Source: Verrucomicrobiota bacterium (GTDB taxonomy: Bacteria > Verrucomicrobiota > Verrucomicrobiia > Limisphaerales > JACRJY01). From it: a stretch of 39,794 nucleotides of DNA. This document shows positions 32,144 to 39,794 of the stretch, piece by piece; position 1 is the stretch's first letter; each line of letters begins with the position of its first letter. The notes beneath the pieces are model-generated. The model made no database searches. It saw nothing but the letters and a program-made list of their open reading frames with translations, and was not told the DNA's origin. The DNA is taken from assembly GCA_016235585.1 (NCBI GenBank), contig JACRJY010000204.1, positions 1 through 39,794 of the forward strand, in the 5' to 3' direction. A program made the translations under genes and the position numbers.

Positions 32144-32800
32144 ATGACGACGCTCATCATCGCTACCCGCAACCGGCACAAGGTTCTGGAAATCCAGGCC
32201 ATTCTCGGCGGCGGATTCCGCTGCGTGACGCTGGAAAACTTCCCCGGCGCGCCGGAAGTGGTCGAGGACGCGGACACATTCGAGGGAAACGCCGGGAAGA
32301 AATCCCGTGAGCTTGCCGGGTGGATTGCCGGCACGCAGGCGAAGCCCGATCCGGTTGAATTGCAAAACGCCTTCTGCCTTGCGGACGATTCCGGCCTCGA
32401 AGTGGACGCGCTCAACGGCGCGCCCGGCGTGATTTCCGCGCGCTTCGCCGCGCAAGATGGCGGGCACGCAGGCAACAGCGCCGACGCGGCGAACAACGCC
32501 AAGCTGCTGCGGATGCTCGCCGATGTTCCGCCGGAGAAGCGCACGGCGCGTTTCCGCTGCGTGATGGCGCTAACGAGAATTGAAACGCCGCCAGGGGAAA
32601 CAAAATTTTTCGACGGAGCGTGCGAGGGGCGCATCGGCTTCACGCCGCGCGGTGCGGGTGGCTTTGGCTACGACCCGCTGTTTTTCCCGACCGGTTTCGA
32701 GTCGTCTTTCGCCGAACTCGGCGAGGCGGTGAAGAATACAATGAGCCACCGTGCGAAGGCACTGGCGGAATTGAAGCGGCATCTGGCCGGAGCCGCGTGA
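32144..32800 (+). CDS. rdgB: RdgB/HAM1-family non-canonical purine NTP pyrophosphatase
   Basis: A 218-residue enzyme of the RdgB/HAM1 (ITPase) family, which hydrolyses dITP, dITP-like and XTP nucleotides to monophosphates and so keeps deaminated bases out of DNA. Signature segments are LIIATRNRHKVLEIQAIL at the N-terminus, DTFEGNAGKKSREL, CLADDSGLEVDALNGAPGVI (with the conserved DDSGLEVDAL), SARFA, and GRIGFTPRGAGGFGYDPLFF, then FAELGEAVKNTMSHRAKAL. All expected motifs are present; there is a short insertion between DTFEGNA and CLADDSG. It begins 31 bases after the ThuA gene stop and is convergent with the ComEC-like gene, with only 7 bases between the stops. Confidence 0.94.
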   Translation: MTTLIIATRNRHKVLEIQAILGGGFRCVTLENFPGAPEVVEDADTFEGNAGKKSRELAGWIAGTQAKPDPVELQNAFCLADDSGLEVDALNGAPGVISARFAAQDGGHAGNSADAANNAKLLRMLADVPPEKRTARFRCVMALTRIETPPGETKFFDGACEGRIGFTPRGAGGFGYDPLFFPTGFESSFAELGEAVKNTMSHRAKALAELKRHLAGAA

Positions 32801-32807
32801 GTTTTTT

Positions 32808-35249
32808 TCAACGCGCCCCGGGGCGCTGCCCGGCGGCGACGGTTTTGTTCATGGAGCGCACTTCCCAGCCGCTGGGTTTTATCGTGATGGTGAGCGAGCC
32901 GTCATCCGTGGCATAGGTCACTGGCGTGCCGCGCTTCGCGAGCCGCTCGCGCAGCGCGGACGGCGCACGCTGCGAAACAGGGAAATCCCCGGCCTGAACG
33001 ATGATCACCGCCGGCTGAATGGCGTCGAGCAACACGTCCAGCAGCGGCTCGGACTGGCGCGGAACTCCGGCGATAACGATGTCCGCGCGCAGGTTCTTCT
33101 CCCGCTCGAGCAGCGCGCGCTGGCCGGCCTTGCCCAAGTCCGAGAGCAGCAGCACGCGCGTGCCATGGATGTCCGCGCGCAGCACGAGCGCCGAGTCATC
33201 CGCCTGCGAAAACTTGTCTTCAGCGGAGGGGTGCAGCACTTCCCAACCGAGCAATGAATCGCCGCGCTGAATTTTTTTGCGGACATTGGGCTGCTTCTCC
33301 AATTGCTTCACGACCTCGCGGTAGGCCGGCGACAAAAATCGCGCCGTGCTGACAGCCACTTGTCGCACGCCCATCTGCTTGACCACGCGCCGCGCGCCGC
33401 CGACGTGGGGCAAGTCGCCGTGCGTGAGCGCGAGCGCGGGCAGGCGGTTGATGCCCTGCGCGCGGAGAAACGGCACGACCACGAACTGCGCGCCGGAATC
33501 GGAACCGGAATCCAGCAACAAATCCTCACGCGTGCCGGGCCGGTTCACCAAAATGGCCGGCGCGCCGTCCAACACCGTGATGCGCGTCTCGCGGCGATGG
33601 CTGCTCCATTGCCAGAGCCAGGCAAGGGTCAACAGTGCCAGCGTCAAGCCAGCCGCCCAGCACCAGCGGCTTTCACGCTGGAGAAATGGAAAATTCAGCG
33701 CGGCAAAAACCCCGCCATAGTAGATGAAGAATTCCAGCGCTGTCGGGCTGCGGACGTAGGTGAATGCGCCGGGCAGCGTCGTCGCCCACTCGCTCATGAC
33801 AATCATGCCGCGCATCCAGAACCAGCCGCTGTGGTTGAACAACTCGCCGAGCCAAGGCAGCCAGTCGCCACAGAAGAGGCTGCCAAGGTTGCACATCAGC
33901 GCGAGCGCGCTGGCGGGCACGACGAGCATGTTGGCGATCAAGCTGCCCGGCGTGAACAGGTGAAAGTAAAACGCGATGAGCGGCAGCGAGCCAATCCACG
34001 CTGCGAGCGAAGTGGCGAAGGCCGTCGTCACCCAGCGCAGCGGCGTGTCGAGCCAGCGCCGCCAGCGGGGCCGGAGTTCGTCGGGCAGGAAAGGATCGTG
34101 TTGCAGCAGCCGCATCCGCCATTGCTCGAACGGCGGCAGCAGCAGCGCGAGGCTCAACACGACGAAAAAGGAAAGTTGGAAACTGGCCTGGAAGAGTTGC
34201 TGCGGCTGCCACAGCAGAATGATGAAGCCCGCGCCGGCGAGGGAGTTGATCAAGTCCGTCGGTCGCCGCAGCGACCAGCCGCCGATGATGATGGTCATCA
34301 TGATCGTCGAGCGGATGGCCGACGCCTGCCAGCCGGTCGCGGCGGTGTAGAACCAGATCAGCGGAACGATGATCAGCCCGCACGCCGCGCGCGGCACGCG
34401 GACGACGAGCAGCACTTGCAGCAGAATCCCCGCGATGAGCGCGATGTGCAGTCCGCTGATCGCGAAGATGTGCATCGTGCCGGAGCGCATGAACGGCTCG
34501 GAGACTTCGTCCGTCAGCGCGGTGCGCCAGCCGAGCGTCATCGCCCAGATGAGCCGCAGCGATTCGTCCTGCTCCGGCAGTCCGCGCGCGAGGACGCGCT
34601 GCGCCCATTCGGTAAAACGGTCGGGCCACGGCGGGCGGCGGTTCGCGTTTTCCGGTGAGACGAGCCGCCAGTCATTCGTGCCTTCGGCGCGAAACTGGAA
34701 GTGGATTCCCTGCCAGCGCAAATAGTATTCGTAGTCGAACAATCCTTCCGCCACCGCATTGCGCGGCGATTGCAGAACGCCGGTGACGAGGACTTCCTGC
34801 CCACGGAAGAATTCCTTGCCCGGCACGCCCGGCGTCATAGAGGCCACCCGCCCATGCGCCGGCTCCCATTTGTCCCCGCGCCGCACGGCGTGGACTTCCA
34901 GCAGGGTGTTCGCCCGCCAGAGTTCCCTTTCATCGCGCTCGTAAAAGCGCAGCACGGGTGCCTCGGCGATGGTGGCGCGGATGGAAACCAGTTCCGCACG
35001 GGACTCGGACAGCACACGCAAATCATTTGGCGAGACCACCATCATCCACGAAGCAAGGTTCAGCCAGCCGGCGAAGATGAGCGCGAGTTCAAGCAGGCGA
35101 GGGCGTGCCGCCGGCCACACGAAGGCCGCGATCACGAGTGCGAATGAACCGAGGAACAGCGCAGGCAACGGCGGCGGCCACGGCAGGAAGCGCGCGAGCA
35201 AAAGCCCGGCGAGATAAAACAACGCCACGTTGACAAGCGGGCGCTTCAT
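32808..35249 (-). CDS. comEC: ComEC/Rec2-family membrane protein, degenerate metallo-beta-lactamase domain
   Basis: An 813-residue inner-membrane protein of the ComEC/Rec2 family, the channel that takes single-stranded DNA into the cytoplasm in natural transformation. Membrane helices at the N-terminus precede a DUF4131-like domain (residues about 60-190). The competence domain has HIFAISGLHIALIAGILLQ and FYTAATGWQASAIRSTIMM, and the C-terminal part is metallo-beta-lactamase-like (about 560-790). That last domain lacks the usual metal ligands: the HxDxDH-type site reads THGDLPHVGG (H610, D612, P614, H615), LLLSDLGKAG stands where LLLTGD is usual, and no HHGS follows. The domain is probably not a nuclease. 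It starts 6 bases after the VanZ-like gene and is likely co-transcribed with it. Confidence 0.88.
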   Translation of the reverse strand: MKRPLVNVALFYLAGLLLARFLPWPPPLPALFLGSFALVIAAFVWPAARPRLLELALIFAGWLNLASWMMVVSPNDLRVLSESRAELVSIRATIAEAPVLRFYERDERELWRANTLLEVHAVRRGDKWEPAHGRVASMTPGVPGKEFFRGQEVLVTGVLQSPRNAVAEGLFDYEYYLRWQGIHFQFRAEGTNDWRLVSPENANRRPPWPDRFTEWAQRVLARGLPEQDESLRLIWAMTLGWRTALTDEVSEPFMRSGTMHIFAISGLHIALIAGILLQVLLVVRVPRAACGLIIVPLIWFYTAATGWQASAIRSTIMMTIIIGGWSLRRPTDLINSLAGAGFIILLWQPQQLFQASFQLSFFVVLSLALLLPPFEQWRMRLLQHDPFLPDELRPRWRRWLDTPLRWVTTAFATSLAAWIGSLPLIAFYFHLFTPGSLIANMLVVPASALALMCNLGSLFCGDWLPWLGELFNHSGWFWMRGMIVMSEWATTLPGAFTYVRSPTALEFFIYYGGVFAALNFPFLQRESRWCWAAGLTLALLTLAWLWQWSSHRRETRITVLDGAPAILVNRPGTREDLLLDSGSDSGAQFVVVPFLRAQGINRLPALALTHGDLPHVGGARRVVKQMGVRQVAVSTARFLSPAYREVVKQLEKQPNVRKKIQRGDSLLGWEVLHPSAEDKFSQADDSALVLRADIHGTRVLLLSDLGKAGQRALLEREKNLRADIVIAGVPRQSEPLLDVLLDAIQPAVIIVQAGDFPVSQRAPSALRERLAKRGTPVTYATDDGSLTITIKPSGWEVRSMNKTVAAGQRPGAR

Positions 35250-35255
35250 GCTGGC

Positions 35256-35711
35256 TCAAATTTTCCGCCGCCGAAACCCCAGCACCCACAGGCACAGGAT
35301 GCCGAGCAGCGCGCCGGACGTGTCCAGCGCCACGTCCCACGCAGAAGCTGTGCGGGTCACGACGAGCCACTGGTGCAGTTCATCGCTCACGGCGTAGAGC
35401 GCGGCAAGGCCGACGGCCCACGCGGCTTCGCGCCAGTTCCACGGGCGTAAATCCTTGGGAACTGGTTTTCGCCGCGCACGCCAGAGCAGCAGGGCGAGCA
35501 CGGCGTATTCCGTGACATGGCCGGCTTTGCGAACGACGAAGTGCGCGCGCCTCAAAGCCTCGCTTGAAATATCCGGCACCAGCCAGCGCAAGAGCGGCTC
35601 AATGAGGCGCGAGGTGCGGCGGCCCGACATCAAATCCGTCGAGGCGGAGAAAATCACCAGCATCCAGGCCAGCACCGGCAGCCAGTAGCGAATGAAAACG
35701 CGGGAGTCCAC
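35256..35711 (-). CDS. VanZ-like membrane protein
   Basis: A 151-residue protein of the VanZ-like family with four predicted membrane helices: VFIRYWLPVLAWMLVIFSAS, a second around EYAVLALLLW, AAWAVGLAALYAVSDELHQW and DTSGALLGILCLWVLGF. The family hallmarks RKAGHVTEYAVLALLL and the C-terminal YAVSDELHQW, followed by DVALDTSGALLG, are present. VanZ was named for teicoplanin resistance, but most members have no established function, so resistance should not be inferred. It is followed after 6 bases by the ComEC-like gene; such membrane-protein pairings give no clear functional clue. Confidence 0.88.
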   Translation of the reverse strand: MDSRVFIRYWLPVLAWMLVIFSASTDLMSGRRTSRLIEPLLRWLVPDISSEALRRAHFVVRKAGHVTEYAVLALLLWRARRKPVPKDLRPWNWREAAWAVGLAALYAVSDELHQWLVVTRTASAWDVALDTSGALLGILCLWVLGFRRRKI

Positions 35712-35773
35712 CGCGCGGAGTCAAAGCCAAGCCGCCCCGCCGGGCAAGCGAAGAATGAGCCAGAGACATTTTG

Positions 35774-35872
35774 AGCCACGGATGAAACACGGACTGAACA
35801 CAGAATGGGCGGTGGAGCGGCTACCGTTAGCCTCGGAATAATCCGTGTTTTATCTGTGTTTCATCTGTGGCT
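35774..35872. repeat. 31-bp-arm imperfect inverted repeat
   Basis: The left arm at 35774-35804 and right arm at 35842-35872 match at 25 of 31 positions when one is complemented. Shared words are AGCCAC, GATGAAACAC and AACAC. The left arm reads AGCCACGGATGAAACACGG and the right, complemented, AGCCACAGATGAAACACAG. From general knowledge, repeats of this AGCCACAGATGAAACACAGA type occur in many GC-rich environmental bacteria. It lies between the divergent VanZ-like and PQQ-like genes and falls inside the open frame upstream of the latter, which argues for a start after it. Confidence 0.8.
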
Positions 35873-35930
35873 AAAAATCTCCGGTGGCTGCGGGCTTGCA
35901 GCTTTCGGTCGTTCCGGCATCTTGCCCGGC

Positions 35931-37424
35931 GTGCCGAATGTCGCCTTTGGTTCGCGCGGGAAAATTCTCGCCGCCGCCCTGCTCTTTCCACCGCTGGGAT
36001 TGTGGCGGTTGTGGCGTGGCGAAAAGTTTTCCATCCGCCGGCTGCTGGCCACGCTGGCGATTTTGGCTTACGTGCTGCCTTACACCATCGCCGTGTTCTG
36101 GCTGCTGTGGAAGTTCGGCGGGCTGAAGTTCGAGATGAAGGGCAGTTCCATCCCCCTGCCGACGTTTTCGCCGACGGTGCCGGATTTTGAGAGGCTTGAA
36201 GCCAGCCGTTCACAGCAAACCAAAGCCCCGGCCACCGCCGCCAGTTCCGTCGGTGGAACTTACTGGACCGAGTTTCGCGGCCCGCAGCGCGACGGGCATT
36301 ACACGGAGCACGCCATCCTGACCGACTGGCCCAAGGCCGGCCCGCGCCAATTGTGGAAGCAGCCAGTCGGCGGTGGCTACGCATCGTTTGTCGTCGCGCA
36401 GGGCGTGGCCTACACCATCGAACTGCGGCGCGAGCAGGAGGCCATCACGGCTTACGATGTGGGCACGGGGAGCGAGTTGTGGGCGCACACTTACCCCGCT
36501 TGGTTCAAAGAATGGATGGGCGGCGACGGCCCGCGCGCCACACCGACCTGGCACGAGGGGAAATTGTATTCGCTCGGCGCGATGGGTGAATTGCGCTGCC
36601 TCGACGCGCGCGATGGGAAAATGCTCTGGCGGCAAAACCTGCTCCAAAACCAGCGCGGCACGAACCTCATGTATGGCCTCTCCGCCGCGCCGCTCATCGT
36701 GGACGAGAAAGTCATCACCCTCGGCGGCGAGCCGCTGCGGCACGAGGACAAAACCATCTTTGCCCACCATAAGGACACTGGCGCGCCGCTCTGGAGCGTG
36801 AATGCCGGCAAGATGGCCTACACCTCGCCAATGCTCGTCACGTTCGCGGGCGAACGGCAGCTCCTCATCGTCGGCGCGAACCAGGCGATGGGCGTCGCGC
36901 CCGCCGACAGCCGCCTGCTCTGGCACTTCCCGTTTCCCGTCACGGGCGGCAACAACATCGCCCAGCCGCTGCTCGCCGGCACGAACCGCTTCGTCATCAC
37001 CGCCAGCTATGGCACCGGCGCGGCGTTGGTGGAGATTTCCAAAACTGGCGATGGCTTCGCCTCAAAGGAAATCTGGGCGAACAAATCCATGAAATGCCGC
37101 TTCGCCAGTCCCGTGCTGTGGGAGGGCTTCCTCTACGGACTCGATGAAGACCGGCTCGTCTGCCTCGACGCGGCAACCGGCGAGCGCAAATGGAAGGACG
37201 GCAACTACGGCTACGGCCAGTTGCTGCTGGCGAGCGGGCATCTCGTCATCCTCACCGCCACCGGCGAACTGGCGCTCGTCAAGGCCACGCCCGCCGCGTG
37301 GACGGAACTCGCGCGCCTCCCCGCCCTCAAGGGCAAGACGTGGAACTCCCCCGCCCTCGCGGACGGCAGACTGCTCATCCGCAACTCCGCCGAGATGGCG
37401 TGCTACGACGTGTTGATTAAATGA
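35931..37424 (+). CDS. membrane-anchored PQQ-like beta-propeller protein
   Basis: A protein of 497 residues from the GTG at 35931. Two membrane helices (KILAAALLFPPLGLWRLW and LLATLAILAYVLPYTIAVFW) are followed by a linker. A PQQ-like propeller then has the characteristic WTEFRGPQRDGHYTE opening and repeated PQQ-type turns: AITAYDVGTGSELWAHTYPA, LRCLDARDGKMLWRQN, PADSRLLWHFPFPV and LVCLDAATGERKWKDGNYGY. Proteins of this type in PVC bacteria are usually scaffolds; no catalytic residues were seen, so dehydrogenase activity is not implied. The start is uncertain: an ATG at 35805 is in frame but would translate half of the inverted repeat, a TTG at 35922 is possible, and none has a clear ribosome-binding site. 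Confidence 0.78.
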   Translation: MPNVAFGSRGKILAAALLFPPLGLWRLWRGEKFSIRRLLATLAILAYVLPYTIAVFWLLWKFGGLKFEMKGSSIPLPTFSPTVPDFERLEASRSQQTKAPATAASSVGGTYWTEFRGPQRDGHYTEHAILTDWPKAGPRQLWKQPVGGGYASFVVAQGVAYTIELRREQEAITAYDVGTGSELWAHTYPAWFKEWMGGDGPRATPTWHEGKLYSLGAMGELRCLDARDGKMLWRQNLLQNQRGTNLMYGLSAAPLIVDEKVITLGGEPLRHEDKTIFAHHKDTGAPLWSVNAGKMAYTSPMLVTFAGERQLLIVGANQAMGVAPADSRLLWHFPFPVTGGNNIAQPLLAGTNRFVITASYGTGAALVEISKTGDGFASKEIWANKSMKCRFASPVLWEGFLYGLDEDRLVCLDAATGERKWKDGNYGYGQLLLASGHLVILTATGELALVKATPAAWTELARLPALKGKTWNSPALADGRLLIRNSAEMACYDVLIK

Positions 37425-37431
37425 AGCCGGC

Positions 37432-38175
37432 TCAATTCGCGTAGAGCTTCATCAAATCCGTGATGGCAGTCTGATATGCGAGCCGCTTGAGCTTTTCCAC
37501 TTGAGTCTGGTCGCTCAACTCACGAGACAGTTTTCCACTCAACGCCTTGTCCTCATAAGCTTCGGGTGAAAAGACCGACCAACTCCCGGTGCGCGTGTCC
37601 ACAACGGCAACCTTGAGGCGAATCCGCATCTGCTGGGTTTCATCCGGGAAAATCCCGCCGACAATCGGAACCCAGGAAACCGCCTTGGTGCCATGCCGCT
37701 GCACGGCGGACTCCAGCGTGCCCCAGTAGCAGATGATGCTCTCGCACGTTGCCTGCGCCGCCGCCAGCCGCAGGGATTTGGAGTAGCTTTGCCCGCCCGA
37801 CTTCGGCGGCTGGCCGCCAAATGGCACCACGTTGAAATACTTGTTCAACTCCGAGACCACCGGCGAATCCGGCACGTAGGCGCCGGACTGGATGACCAGC
37901 ACGCTGGAACCCTTGCGGAGCTTCGTCTTTGTGGCGCTGTCGAGCGTGCGGACGATTTGCTCGTCCGTGATGTTCGCCCCGGCCTCGATGCCAAGCACGT
38001 CGAACTCGGAAAGCTCGCCCTGATAATTCGCGTTGTGCGAGTTGGCGCGATAGCCTCCGCCGTCTTCTTTGCGATAGCCGGAGTCGGAGATCGAGCGAGT
38101 CGTGGTGCATCCCGCCGCGAGCAATATGACCGCCGCGAGCAGGCAATGGACCGTGGAGCGAAGTTGTGTTTTCAT
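37432..38175 (-). CDS. lipoprotein of unknown function
   Basis: A 247-residue predicted lipoprotein. The signal peptide (MKTQLRSTVHCLLAAVILLA) has a lipobox LLAAGC, with the lipidated Cys at 23. Beyond it are a charged, Gly/Asn-rich region (GYRKEDGGGYRANSHNANYQ) and a compact domain, SSVLVIQSGAYVPDSPVVSE, then FGGQPPKSGGQSYSKSLRLA. ATCESIICYWGTLESAVQRH, VVDTRTGSWSVFSPEAYEDK and a C-terminal helix AYQTAITDLMKLYAN complete it. The pattern resembles small periplasmic domains that gather on the outer or inner membrane, but I do not recognise a named family. Start is ATG 38175 or 38184; a long open frame continues upstream without leader-like sequence. It is convergent with the PQQ-like gene (7 bases between stops) and divergent from the metallophosphoesterase. 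Confidence 0.78.
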   Translation of the reverse strand: MKTQLRSTVHCLLAAVILLAAGCTTTRSISDSGYRKEDGGGYRANSHNANYQGELSEFDVLGIEAGANITDEQIVRTLDSATKTKLRKGSSVLVIQSGAYVPDSPVVSELNKYFNVVPFGGQPPKSGGQSYSKSLRLAAAQATCESIICYWGTLESAVQRHGTKAVSWVPIVGGIFPDETQQMRIRLKVAVVDTRTGSWSVFSPEAYEDKALSGKLSRELSDQTQVEKLKRLAYQTAITDLMKLYAN

Positions 38176-38271
38176 CGGATTCATTTGATTGAACTTGGTT
38201 GGGAAATGGTTGTGCTTTGGGGGCAATGAAGTGCTTTTCATTTCCCGCTGGCAAGTCATAATCCAAACCGT

Positions 38272-39180
38272 ATGCCAATTCATCTGCCGCCTCTCTCTCG
38301 TCGCGACTTCCTCGTCCGTTCGCTGCTTGCCGGCGCGGGTGCGACGCTCGGCTCGCGCCTCTTCGCCGCCGAAAAGCCCGCCGACCCGCACTCGTGGGCG
38401 CTGCTCTCGGACACGCACATTGACGCGAGCCGCGCGAAGGCCATGCGCGACGTCAACATGGCGGACAACTTGATCGCCGTGTCCAAGGAACTCGCCGCCC
38501 TGCCGCAGCGCCCGGCCAACGTGCTCGTGAACGGCGACTGCGCCGTGCTGCGCGGCGAGCCGGGCGATTACGCCACTTTTGTCGAGCTGTTGAAACCCAT
38601 CCGCGAAATGGGCGCGCCCGTCCACCTCACCCTCGGCAACCACGACGAGCGCGAGCATTTCTGGGCGGGCATCGCCGGAACGAAGGCGGCCAAGCGCCCC
38701 GTGGAAGACAAGCACGCGGCCCTCGTCCGCTCGGAGCGTGCGAACTGGTTTCTGCTTGACTCGCTCGACAAGGTGAATGTCACGCCCGGCGTGCTGGGCG
38801 CGGCGCAGTTGAAATGGCTCGGCGACGCCCTCGACGCGAATGCGGACAAGCCCGCCATCATCGTCGCGCACCACAACCACGCCGAGGCCGAGCACAAGGG
38901 CGGGCTGATGGACTCCGACGCGCTCTTCGCCGTGCTCGCGCCACGCAAGCAGGTGAAGGCCTACATCTTCGGCCACACGCACAACTGGCGCACGCTGCGG
39001 CACGAGAGCGGCATCCACCTCGTCAATCTTCCGCCGGTGGCCTACGTCTTCCGGCCCACGCGCCCCAACGGCTGGGTGCAGGCGTGGCTGCAACCCGACG
39101 GGATGAAACTCAAGCTCAACGCCCTCGACCCGAAACATCCCGAGCACGGCCAGACGGTGGAACTGAACTGGCGGAGTTAA
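38272..39180 (+). CDS. Tat-exported metallophosphoesterase
   Basis: A 302-residue exported protein of the calcineurin-like phosphoesterase superfamily. The Tat motif is LSRRDFLVRSLLAGAGATLG. All metal-binding blocks are present: SDTHID (D47, H49), VNGDCA (D89), LGNHDEREHF (N123, H124, D125), IIVAHHNHAE, and FGHTHNWRTLR. The substrate is unknown; exported members act on phosphomono- or diesters, cyclic nucleotides or phospholipids. It is divergent from the lipoprotein gene across 86 bases. Start is the ATG at 38272, which fits the Tat signal. Confidence 0.92.
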   Translation: MPIHLPPLSRRDFLVRSLLAGAGATLGSRLFAAEKPADPHSWALLSDTHIDASRAKAMRDVNMADNLIAVSKELAALPQRPANVLVNGDCAVLRGEPGDYATFVELLKPIREMGAPVHLTLGNHDEREHFWAGIAGTKAAKRPVEDKHAALVRSERANWFLLDSLDKVNVTPGVLGAAQLKWLGDALDANADKPAIIVAHHNHAEAEHKGGLMDSDALFAVLAPRKQVKAYIFGHTHNWRTLRHESGIHLVNLPPVAYVFRPTRPNGWVQAWLQPDGMKLKLNALDPKHPEHGQTVELNWRS

Positions 39181-39436
39181 CACTGTCATCTTGCTGTGGT
39201 TTTTTTGTGGCTGCAAATCGATCAAGGAATTCCTTTCAGAGCCGCGTTTCTTTTGAGCCAACAAACGTTTTGAGGACAATTCCGCATGAGTTGCAAATAG
39301 CTGTTGGGCCTTCTGCTTGCCAAAGGAATTCAAGCAAGCATCGCGTCACGCCGGATTTCATCACGAACGAATGCTTTCATCGCCCGGCGGTTTCGATTAG
39401 GCTGCCCAGATTGCTTGATCGAATAATTCCCGGCTC
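39181..39436. other. intergenic region before uvrA
   Basis: These 256 bases are clearly more AT-rich than the flanking genes and hold no convincing gene. There is a T-run (TTTTTTT near 39199) after the metallophosphoesterase gene. I looked for a LexA-like operator (CTGT-N8-ACAG type, or GAAC-N4-GTTC) ahead of uvrA and saw none. GAATAAT near 39420 could be a -10 box but has no good -35 partner. Confidence 0.5.
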
Positions 39437-39794
39437 ATGGCGAAGAATTTCATCAGAATCGGCGGCGCGCGGCAGCACAACTTGAAGGCGGTCACGCTGG
39501 AGATTCCGCGGGATCGGCTCGTGGTGCTCACCGGCCTGTCTGGCTCGGGCAAGTCCTCGCTCGCGTTCGACACCATCTACGCCGAGGGGCAGCGCAAGTA
39601 TGTGGAAAGTCTCTCCGCCTACGCGCGCCAGTTCCTCGACCAGCTTCAGAAGCCCGAGGCCGATTACATCGAAGGGCTGTCGCCGACCATCGCCATCGAG
39701 CAGCGCAGCTCCGGCTCGAACCCGCGCTCCATCATCGCGACGACCACGGAAATTTACGACTACCTCCGCCTGCTTTTCGCGCACGTCGGCCAGC
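39437..39794 (+). CDS. uvrA: excinuclease ABC subunit A (5' end, cut by window edge)
   Basis: The first 119 codons of UvrA, the ATPase that scans DNA for lesions in nucleotide excision repair with UvrB and UvrC. It begins [20 protein letters not shown] and has the Walker A motif [11 protein letters not shown] (residues 31-41), followed by [40 protein letters not shown] and [20 protein letters not shown], all diagnostic of the family. The gene continues past the edge of the window. Start is ATG 39437. Confidence 0.97.
   Translation, partial: MAKNFIRIGGARQHNLKAVTLEIPRDRLVVLTGLSGSGKSSLAFDTIYAEGQRKYVESLSAYARQFLDQLQKPEADYIEGLSPTIAIEQRSSGSNPRSIIATTTEIYDYLRLLFAHVGQ

Noticed and set aside
32813-32826. 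Perfect palindrome GCGCCCCGGGGCGC near the convergent ends of rdgB and comEC, next to a T-run
   Set aside because: The T-run at 32802-32808 lies 5' of the palindrome on the plus strand, and on the minus strand it reads as A's, so it does not form an intrinsic terminator in either direction. The palindrome is inside the comEC coding sequence.
38176-39333. Upstream extension of the lipoprotein frame by almost 400 codons
   Set aside because: It lies antisense to the metallophosphoesterase, whose active-site motifs are intact, and it would bury the lipobox in the middle of the protein.
39400-39436. Possible SOS operator before uvrA
   Set aside because: No LexA-box-like inverted repeat of the known types could be found; only an AT-rich stretch is present.
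1-39794. CRISPR array, prophage, insertion sequence or attachment sites
   Set aside because: The repeats present are inverted or nested pairs, not regularly spaced direct repeats with unique spacers, and no Cas, integrase, transposase or phage structural gene was seen.

Overview
The window is GC-rich DNA that most resembles a Verrucomicrobiota chromosome, probably of the Pedosphaera/Limisphaerales type. The assignment rests on protein families typical of the PVC superphylum: two DUF1501 proteins, two DUF1549/DUF1553 proteins, a planctomycete-type cytochrome c fused to WD40 repeats, a very large ThuA/dehydrogenase/HEAT/cytochrome c protein, a sulfatase, and many Tat- or Sec-exported proteins. 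It is an inference from gene content; no rRNA or other phylogenetic marker is present. Shine-Dalgarno sequences are weak or absent at most starts, so several starts were chosen from signal peptides and spacing. No tRNA, rRNA, CRISPR array, transposase or phage gene was seen, and no gene-free stretch exceeds 300 bases.

Layout. 65-3914 (-): a DUF1501 gene followed by a DUF1549/DUF1553 gene. 4074-5495 (+): a divergent cytochrome c/WD40 gene. 5595-10860 (-): a second set in the reverse order (LamG-DUF1549/DUF1553 first, DUF1501 last) with a RelE/ParE-type toxin-antitoxin pair lodged between the two. 10938-13618 (-): a NarL-type response regulator and its sensor kinase just upstream of that set. 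13697-15297 (-): a histidine phosphatase and ribonuclease PH. 15412-20313 (-): a sulfatase and two tandem paralogous Tat-exported propeller-like proteins, perhaps a small polysaccharide-degradation locus. 20459-23068 (-): a peptidase-like hypothetical protein, an FmdB zinc-ribbon protein and a nicotinamidase-like protein whose catalytic cysteine is replaced by threonine. 23240-32112 (+): a propeller-DUF3604/PHP-like protein, a secreted coiled-coil protein and the 1752-residue double-ThuA protein. 32144-32800 (+): an RdgB-type pyrophosphatase. 32808-35711 (-): VanZ-like and ComEC/Rec2-like membrane proteins. 35931-37424 (+): a membrane-anchored PQQ-like propeller. 37432-38175 (-): a lipoprotein. 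38272-39180 (+): a Tat-exported metallophosphoesterase. 39437 to the end (+): the start of uvrA.

Most products act outside the cytoplasm. The likely theme is heterotrophic breakdown of complex or sulfated polymers, with periplasmic haem proteins, under at least one local two-component system. Housekeeping genes (rph, rdgB, uvrA, comEC) are scattered among these.

The most striking non-coding feature is a set of nested inverted-repeat elements in the gaps between genes and, twice, inside the ThuA gene. They differ in sequence, but several share one plan: two half-elements in inverted orientation, each built from small hairpins whose arms are partly constant and partly variable yet still self-complementary. 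An 11-mer, GGCGTCTCGCC, links the element at 21844-21988 to a palindrome inside the coding sequence at 29084-29104.
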